This document shows positions 6,421 to 10,444 of a DNA stretch of 10,444 nt, piece by piece (position 1 is the stretch's first letter; each line of letters starts with the position of its first letter). The stretch spans positions 1 to 10,444 of the forward strand of contig JAFDAW010000091.1 in NCBI GenBank assembly GCA_019313605.1, read 5' to 3'. This stretch comes from Deltaproteobacteria bacterium. Lineage in GTDB: Bacteria > Myxococcota_A > UBA9160 > SMWR01. The notes under the pieces were generated by a model. That model was not told the origin of the DNA. It did not search any database and worked only from the letters and a program-made list of their open reading frames with translations. The position numbers were made by a program, and so were the translations under genes.

Positions 6421-6855
6421 GAGGTGGATGGAGGATCGCCGGCGGACAACCACCGTCCGCGGGAGGAAAGTCCGGGCTCCATAGGGTAGGGAGGTCGCTA
6501 ACGGCGACCCGGGGCGACCCGAGGGAAAGCGCAACAGAAACCAAACCGCCGATGGCCGGAGATCCAGGCGCCGCAAGGCGCCCGGGGAGGCACAGGCAAG
6601 GTTGAAATCGTGGGGTAAGAGCCCACGCGCGTCAGCCGGGTGACCGGCGGCGGGGCAAGCCCCTCCCGGAGCAAGCTCGAATAGGGAGGCTGTCGAGGGC
6701 GACCCGCCCGAAGCCGCCGCATCGCAAGGTGCGGCGACCAGCGTCCGGGTTAGAGTGCTCGAGCGGCGCAGCAATGTGTCGCCTAGATGAATGATCCTCG
6801 CCGGCTTCCGGGTAACCGGGGGTCGGAACAGGACCCGGCTTACAGTCCACTTTGG
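6421..6855 (+). ncRNA. rnpB: RNase P RNA, bacterial type A
   Basis: This is the catalytic RNA that cleaves the 5' leader from pre-tRNAs together with the RnpA protein. The universal CR-I/P4 element GAGGAAAGTCCGGGCTCC is at 6463-6480, followed by ATAGGG. Its 3' partner ACAGGACCCGGCTTA is at 6828-6842. Other conserved blocks are ACAGAAACCAAACCGCCGAT near 6534, GTAAGAGCCCACGC near 6616, GGAGCAAGCTCGAATAGGG near 6668, and GCCTAGATGAATGAT at 6781-6795. P1 can be drawn between 6422-6429 and 6845-6852, which sets both ends, and P3 between 6442-6447 and 6455-6460. Similarity to the E. coli layout, including the cruciform region and L15, makes this type A. About 435 nt is slightly longer than the E. 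coli RNA (377 nt). Exact ends are uncertain by several bases. Confidence 0.96.
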
Positions 6856-6930
6856 GCGCGCACGCGCACCCAAACTCCGGGGGAAGAAGCGCAAGCCACG
6901 CCCCTGGCGCTCCAGGCCACGAAACTACGG

Positions 6931-6956
6931 CGGGGGCGGCCTAACGGCCGCCCCCG
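6931..6956 (+). terminator. Strong GC hairpin downstream of rnpB, probable terminator
   Basis: A perfect 11-bp stem (6931-6941 with 6946-6956) and a 4-base TAAC loop lies about 75 bases after the end of rnpB. The stem is almost entirely G-C. Only TCTCCC follows, with no proper T-run, so termination could need a factor, or the hairpin may work from either side. Position after the RNA gene is the main support. The spacer 6857-6930 contains a further CTGG CGCT CCAG hairpin. Confidence 0.5.
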
Positions 6957-7224
6957 TCTCCCAACTACACAAGAGAACTCGGATCTCTCCTGAGTCAAGC
7001 CGCGCAGCCCCGATTTCCAATCACCCCGACCAACCGGTAGCCGCCACCACGCCCCAACGCATTCCCTCGCCCGCAAACCGAACGACAACCCGTGCCACCC
7101 GACGAACCGCGCCGCCGCCGTCGTCAGTAGATCCGCGGGACAGGTGCTGATGTTGAGGTCGGTGCTGATGGCCTCGAAATCCTCGCTAGTTGTGGGACCC
7201 GAAGCGCTTATTGACACATGAAGT
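6957..7224. other. Intergenic region without a convincing gene
   Basis: About 270 bp separates the rnpB hairpin from the 3' end of the patatin-like gene, which points toward it. I see no tRNA and no hairpin with a T-run. The 10-mer GGTGCTGATG occurs twice (7143-7152 and 7161-7170). A minus-strand open frame covers much of this region but continues into rnpB and resembles no protein I know, so it is not annotated. The transcription stop of the patatin gene was not located. Confidence 0.5.
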
Positions 7225-9429
7225 TCAATCGGAGGAAATGGGGTTCTCGGAAGGGGCAGGTGACGACTCCTTCAGTTCTGGCCGGGTGTGAAGCTGACGC
7301 CGGCACCACTCGGATTCGCGGTCCGCTTCGATTCGATCGTCCCAAGCCCCACTGCCTGCACGCAGCAATGCGAAGGCCACCGCTTCGCCGAGGTGGAAGA
7401 CGTCGGTCGGCTCCTCCGCATCGGGGCAGTTCGGACCAACCGGCCAACCCGCTTCCTGTTCGGTGTCGGTGATCATACTCGCCGCCTTCTCGAGAAGCAC
7501 TTCGTCGGACTTTTTGAGCCAGAAGCTCGTCCCGATCTGGCGCACGAGTTGAAACAGGGAGTCGCCGCCCCGGATCGGGTCTTGGTCGTCTTGTGAGAGC
7601 TGGGCGAGCCCGATCGGGAAGTAATGGATGTAGTTCTTCGCAGAGCCGAGCAGCACCTGGTAGGCCTCGCTGTATGTGGACATCGAGAGTGTATTCGTCT
7701 CGCTGAGCTCCTTCTCGACGCGAGGTGCGATGGGTCCGAGCTGCTCCTGGTAGGCTTGCCAAACCGAGCCGCCAGCCTGGAACGCCACGTTGAGGTCGGC
7801 TTCGAGGTCGCGCTTCCGGATCCGATTCTCGAGCGCTTCGAGTTGTTTCCAGGCAACCTCCTCGCCCCGGCGCTTGTTGATGAAGTGGATGAGATTCAGG
7901 CTGTCCGCAGTCGAGCCAAGGAACGAGAATGGGGGCCGACCGCGAATCGGAAGCGAGTCGCGGGGCGGAAAGACGCGCTCCTTGAAGGCCAGGTCGTATT
8001 CGGAGGCATCGGCATTGATGGTGATGAGAATCAGCTCGTGGATGCCCTTGCGCTCGGCCAGGTATTCGAAGAGGTCCGCGGCCGTCATCATGCCCGAGTT
8101 GTCGAAGATGCCGCCATCGGCGAGGGAGAGTTTCGCCTCGGTCGGCTCGAATTCTCGCACGCCCGCCCGGTAGTCATAACGACGCACCGGGAGGGGCTCG
8201 ACCCCGGCGGGAAAGGCGGCGCTCGCGGCGGCGGCGTAGGCGAGAGGGAAACGCCCGGGCGAGCTGCCAATCTCCTCCAGGGTCAAACTGTGCCGAAGCG
8301 GCCGGAAGTCATCCGCTTGGTTGTGCGGCGAAGGGAGATCGATTCGCGTCGCGCGGCGCGGAAGCTTCCCGCCCGGGAGATTCATCACGTTCTGTGTCAA
8401 CACGAAAGGCGATCCCGTTTCGAGGGCCGTCGCGTTGAAGAAGAAGCTCGGCCGCGGCGGGAGGTCGCCAAGTGGGAGAAAGCGGGGATTGAGACTAAAG
8501 GGGTTTACCAGCGGAGTCGCACCCATGAACAAACTGAAGGGCTCGTAGAACTCGAGGCCGCGAGCCAGATGGTCCACGTAGCCACGGTCCGTGAATATCG
8601 CGAAGGGGAGTCCGGACCCAAAATACCCGAATGCGCTCTGGAAGCACGCGGTCCCGAGTGTTCGCATCGGACGGCGATCTTCGACGGTGTGGCAGAGCGT
8701 GCTGTAACGCCCCCTTCGCTCCTCGTCGTATCGCTGCATTTCGCTCGGAAGGGCGCACGGCTCGAGAGGGCCCTGAGAGATCGGGGGGATAAGTTTGTCC
8801 GCGAGTGGTTCGAGAGTGTGCTCGGAGATCGCGGGGGCGATTTCGCTCGGGAGCGGTTCAGGGGAGGACGCCTCGAGGCTCGGCCCCGCAAGACGACGCG
8901 CCACGTGAAAAGCGTAGATGGAGCCCCCGCTCACGGTCGAAAAGCCGTCGATGAGATCGATCATGGCCGAAGCGTCGGGGCGGAAGTGCGCCGCGATGCG
9001 GTTGTATTCGCGTTCGAGGAATGCCATCGAGTAGGCGGCGAATATGGAGGCTCGCGAACCGCCGCCCGAGACGGCGACGAGAACCGTCGTGTGGCCCAAC
9101 TCCTCGGCGGGTCCGTGCACGGGGTCGAGACACTCACCCTCGCCTTGGCGTGGCACCTCGCAGTGGAAGGCCTCATCCAGGTCGTCGGGATCCCCACCAT
9201 CCGACAATATGTGCGCTCGGCGCAGGAGAGCCTCCTGCACGCTTCCGTCGAGTGGCTGGTTCACCGGGGACCTCTCGTGCTTCTCCCAGGTGATCGGAAA
9301 CTTGAGGTTGGGGATGATGATGCCCATGTAGCCGTAGCCAGACGCGCAACCCGTCAGCAGGCTCGGGAGCAGGATGCAGAGCGCCGCCCTTAGATCTCGG
9401 ACCCAAGACCGGCGGCCAGGCGGGCGCAC
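7225..9429 (-). CDS. Patatin-like phospholipase, lipoprotein (734 aa)
   Basis: A large patatin-domain protein, predicted serine acyl hydrolase of phospholipids or other lipids. A basic N-terminus and hydrophobic core end in the lipobox LTGC, cysteine at residue 28, so it should be a membrane-anchored lipoprotein. Patatin elements appear in order. The oxyanion loop is VAVSGGGSRASIFAAY (about 119-134). The nucleophile elbow STVSGGS has Ser167; its Gly at -2 is replaced by Thr. Then come FFFNATALETG, the AAAASAAFPAG helix, and the dyad loop SLADGGIFDNSGM with Asp439. About 270 residues separate Ser and Asp, and about 285 follow the dyad, much longer than simple patatins. A 16-residue tandem repeat lies in the insert. 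The chosen GTG has AGGGAG 7 bases upstream; an in-frame GTG at 9447 lacks a good site. It is 130 bp downstream of the ceramidase-like gene on the same strand, suggesting a shared role in lipid breakdown. Confidence 0.85.
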   Translation of the reverse strand: MRPPGRRSWVRDLRAALCILLPSLLTGCASGYGYMGIIIPNLKFPITWEKHERSPVNQPLDGSVQEALLRRAHILSDGGDPDDLDEAFHCEVPRQGEGECLDPVHGPAEELGHTTVLVAVSGGGSRASIFAAYSMAFLEREYNRIAAHFRPDASAMIDLIDGFSTVSGGSIYAFHVARRLAGPSLEASSPEPLPSEIAPAISEHTLEPLADKLIPPISQGPLEPCALPSEMQRYDEERRGRYSTLCHTVEDRRPMRTLGTACFQSAFGYFGSGLPFAIFTDRGYVDHLARGLEFYEPFSLFMGATPLVNPFSLNPRFLPLGDLPPRPSFFFNATALETGSPFVLTQNVMNLPGGKLPRRATRIDLPSPHNQADDFRPLRHSLTLEEIGSSPGRFPLAYAAAASAAFPAGVEPLPVRRYDYRAGVREFEPTEAKLSLADGGIFDNSGMMTAADLFEYLAERKGIHELILITINADASEYDLAFKERVFPPRDSLPIRGRPPFSFLGSTADSLNLIHFINKRRGEEVAWKQLEALENRIRKRDLEADLNVAFQAGGSVWQAYQEQLGPIAPRVEKELSETNTLSMSTYSEAYQVLLGSAKNYIHYFPIGLAQLSQDDQDPIRGGDSLFQLVRQIGTSFWLKKSDEVLLEKAASMITDTEQEAGWPVGPNCPDAEEPTDVFHLGEAVAFALLRAGSGAWDDRIEADRESEWCRRQLHTRPELKESSPAPSENPISSD
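8740..8835 (-). repeat. In-frame 48-bp tandem repeat inside the patatin-like gene
   Basis: Two adjacent 16-codon units lie in the insert between nucleophile and dyad: PAISEHTLEPLADKLI (8788-8835) followed by PPISQGPLEPCALPSE (8740-8787). Both protein (P-x-I-S, L-E-P, A) and DNA (CGATCTC, CTCTCGA) are partly conserved. This marks a local duplication in a Pro/Ser/Glu-rich, probably flexible, linker. Confidence 0.55.
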
Positions 9430-9559
9430 TTGCAATCTCCCTTTCACGCGGCGCCACAGGTGAGGCCGCGGACTGGGTCGGAAGACCTACGATACCACGA
9501 TTTTCGTTTCCGGGCTGGCAGCTCCGGTTCTGGCGTGCGGCATGCCCGGCCCCCTTCGC

Positions 9560-9907
9560 CTAGTCGCCCCGCCTGACGAGTCCGACCAATCCCCAATTGT
9601 CGCGGGCTTGTTCCACGGTGAACTCCGGTGAGCGGAAGCTGCGGCCGCTGGTTCCCTCCATGACGAAGCGGAGCGCAGCGTCTTCGTCCACCCCGTCGGG
9701 CACCAACCAGATGCTGACCCACCTGGACTTGCCTCCAAAAGAGCCGACCACCAGGGTGACGAAGTCGAGCCCCTCGTCCGTCTCCGGCGCGCCAAGAACA
9801 ACGAGCGACCTCCACTCACCGTCTTCCAGAACTTCGATGCTCACCCGAGGCGTTGCCCGCGTGTGGATCGCGAATCCCGAGCCCAGCGTGGGTTCTTGTC
9901 GATCCAT
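9560..9907 (-). CDS. C-terminal domain of the neutral-ceramidase-like gene, in a shifted frame
   Basis: This frame ends at the TAG at 9560-9562 and encodes a beta-rich domain of about 110 residues: GSGFAIHTRATPRVSIEVLE, then DGEWRSLVVLGAPETDEGLD, IWLVPDGVDEDAALRFVMEG and FRSPEFTVEQARDNWGL. This resembles the C-terminal immunoglobulin-like domain of neutral/alkaline ceramidases, whose last strands also run into a S-P-E-F-T-V-like ending. The ATG at 9907 is probably not a real start. It lies where the upstream frame reads YVVWIDKNP, and that frame plus this one make one continuous ceramidase tail. The gene therefore appears split by a 1-nt deletion (equivalent to a -1 shift) between about 9885 and 9900. 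Whether this is a mutation, an assembly or base-call error, or recoding cannot be told here. The patatin gene follows 130 bp downstream. Confidence 0.6.
   Translation of the reverse strand: MDRQEPTLGSGFAIHTRATPRVSIEVLEDGEWRSLVVLGAPETDEGLDFVTLVVGSFGGKSRWVSIWLVPDGVDEDAALRFVMEGTSGRSFRSPEFTVEQARDNWGLVGLVRRGD
9750..9863. repeat. 114-bp exact direct repeat, internal copy
   Basis: Identical base for base to 10331-10444. On the minus strand it encodes TRATPRVSIEVLE through GLDFVTLV of the ceramidase C-terminal domain, followed by VGSFGG, which fits the rest of that domain. This copy is therefore probably the original context. Confidence 0.97.
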
Positions 9908-10444
9908 ACCACGTAGGGGTTGTAGGGTGCGGGAATGCCGGTCGCTTCGTCCATGAGCACATTACTCACACTCGTGTAGGAAGCCTCGAATCGATCGGAG
10001 TGCTTCAGGAGATGGAAGGCCTTCACTCCGAAGCTTTCGGTCAGCCCCACCCAGTAGTGGTACTTGACTGGCACGCTGCGGCGCGGTGTCGACGCGAGGT
10101 CTTTCGCGAGCTTGATCAGGTCGGCCTCGATCTTTGCGCCGGCGAGAGGACCGTAGAGCATGGAGCTGCCCTCGTAATGCTGGACCCCGTATTCCTCCTC
10201 GGTGGCAAAGTAGGAAAGGTACTCGTTCGCCAGCCCAACCAGAAGAACCTTCTCCCGAGTCCCCACTGCCTCTGCGACGGATCGGGAGATGCGCCGCCCC
10301 AGCATCGTCGTGAACTCGCCGGGCAGAGTGACCAGGGTGACGAAGTCGAGCCCCTCGTCCGTCTCCGGCGCGCCAAGAACAACGAGCGACCTCCACTCAC
10401 CGTCTTCCAGAACTTCGATGCTCACCCGAGGCGTTGCCCGCGTG
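9841..10444 (-). CDS. Neutral/alkaline ceramidase-like enzyme, partial and frameshifted
   Basis: The frame is open from the right edge to a TGA at 9841-9843 (about 200 codons). It contains the C-terminal part of the neutral ceramidase catalytic domain: LPGEFTTMLGRRISRSV, VLLVGLANEYLSYFATEEEY, QHYEGSSMLYGP, then IPAPYNPYVVWIDKNP. These blocks match family members from Pseudomonas to human ASAH2, which hydrolyse the amide bond of ceramide to sphingosine and a fatty acid, usually as secreted or surface zinc enzymes. The zinc-binding and nucleophile region would lie beyond the window. After WIDKNP the frame degenerates into RWARDSRSTRGQRLG, while the next frame continues the protein, so a frameshift is likely. 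Immediately before TLPGEFTT the translation is a duplicate of the C-terminal domain (SIEVLEDGEW to VTLV), not normal ceramidase sequence. That points to duplication or misassembly at about 10330. Confidence 0.7.
   Translation of the reverse strand, partial: TRATPRVSIEVLEDGEWRSLVVLGAPETDEGLDFVTLVTLPGEFTTMLGRRISRSVAEAVGTREKVLLVGLANEYLSYFATEEEYGVQHYEGSSMLYGPLAGAKIEADLIKLAKDLASTPRRSVPVKYHYWVGLTESFGVKAFHLLKHSDRFEASYTSVSNVLMDEATGIPAPYNPYVVWIDKNPRWARDSRSTRGQRLG
10331..10444. repeat. 114-bp exact direct repeat, copy at window edge
   Basis: Second copy of 9750-9863 at an offset of 581 bp, running into the right edge, so its true length is unknown. It joins the ceramidase PGEFTT block at 10330, where known ceramidases do not have this C-terminal-domain sequence. 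An exact repeat at a sequence end is a frequent mark of a mis-extended contig. A true tandem duplication of 194 codons minus one base is the alternative. Confidence 0.97.

Noticed and set aside
6840..7217. Minus-strand open frame of 125 codons
   Set aside because: Its 3' end runs into the RNase P RNA, it contains the rnpB hairpin, has no clear ribosome binding site and no recognisable protein features.
7624..9393. Long plus-strand open frame (589 codons) opposite the patatin-like gene
   Set aside because: It lies almost wholly inside the patatin coding region in antisense. The patatin frame has a lipobox and all catalytic motifs, while this one has an Arg/Glu/Gly-rich translation with no family resemblance. 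Long antisense frames are expected in GC-rich genes.
9487..9495. Possible extended -10 element (TGGTATCGT on the minus strand) before the patatin gene
   Set aside because: No convincing -35 element at a proper distance. A single weak box in GC-rich DNA is not enough to call a promoter.

Overview
The window is GC-rich DNA, by eye clearly above 60% G+C, from a Gram-negative bacterium. Two lipoproteins with lipoboxes, two Sec-secreted proteins, a type A RNase P RNA and a membrane-bound PhoB-type TPR regulator fit a proteobacterial, Myxococcota or Desulfobacterota-like lineage. I cannot place it more precisely from sequence alone. Both ends cut through genes. The right end also lies inside an exact repeat, which suggests a contig edge.

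Left part (1-2039). The end of a two-domain VOC (glyoxalase-fold) protein overlaps, by ATGA, the start of a 62-residue lipoprotein. A strong hairpin at 779-813 then closes both this unit and the convergent minus-strand unit. That unit is a tandem pair of about 175-residue secreted paralogs (846-1376 and 1515-2039) of unknown function, duplicated recently enough that a near-exact DNA repeat still runs past both stop codons.

Middle (2040-6312). A 194-bp divergent intergenic region precedes an 821-residue membrane regulator: PhoB/CadC-like winged helix, one transmembrane segment, TolB/FlgO-like domain, then many TPRs. This region carries four direct repeats spaced exactly 11 bp apart, the spacing known for PhoB/OmpR-type DNA-binding domains. 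Two house-keeping genes follow on the minus strand: ndk (nucleoside diphosphate kinase) and, upstream of it, a PIG3-type zinc-independent quinone oxidoreductase.

Right part (6381-10444). rnpB lies on the plus strand with a candidate promoter in front and a perfect 11-bp GC hairpin behind. After about 270 bp without a convincing gene, the minus strand carries a large patatin-like lipoprotein. Upstream of it, probably in the same transcription direction, is the 3' part of a neutral-ceramidase-like gene. The two enzymes together suggest a secreted or envelope lipid-hydrolysis locus. The ceramidase reading is split between two frames near 9885-9900, and a 114-bp exact direct repeat (offset 581 bp) links its C-terminal domain to the window end. 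This is either a real internal duplication with a 1-nt deletion or an assembly artefact.

I found no CRISPR array, transposase, integrase or tRNA. The points most worth a second look are the 11-bp operator-like array, the secreted paralog pair beside it, and the ceramidase repeat and frameshift.
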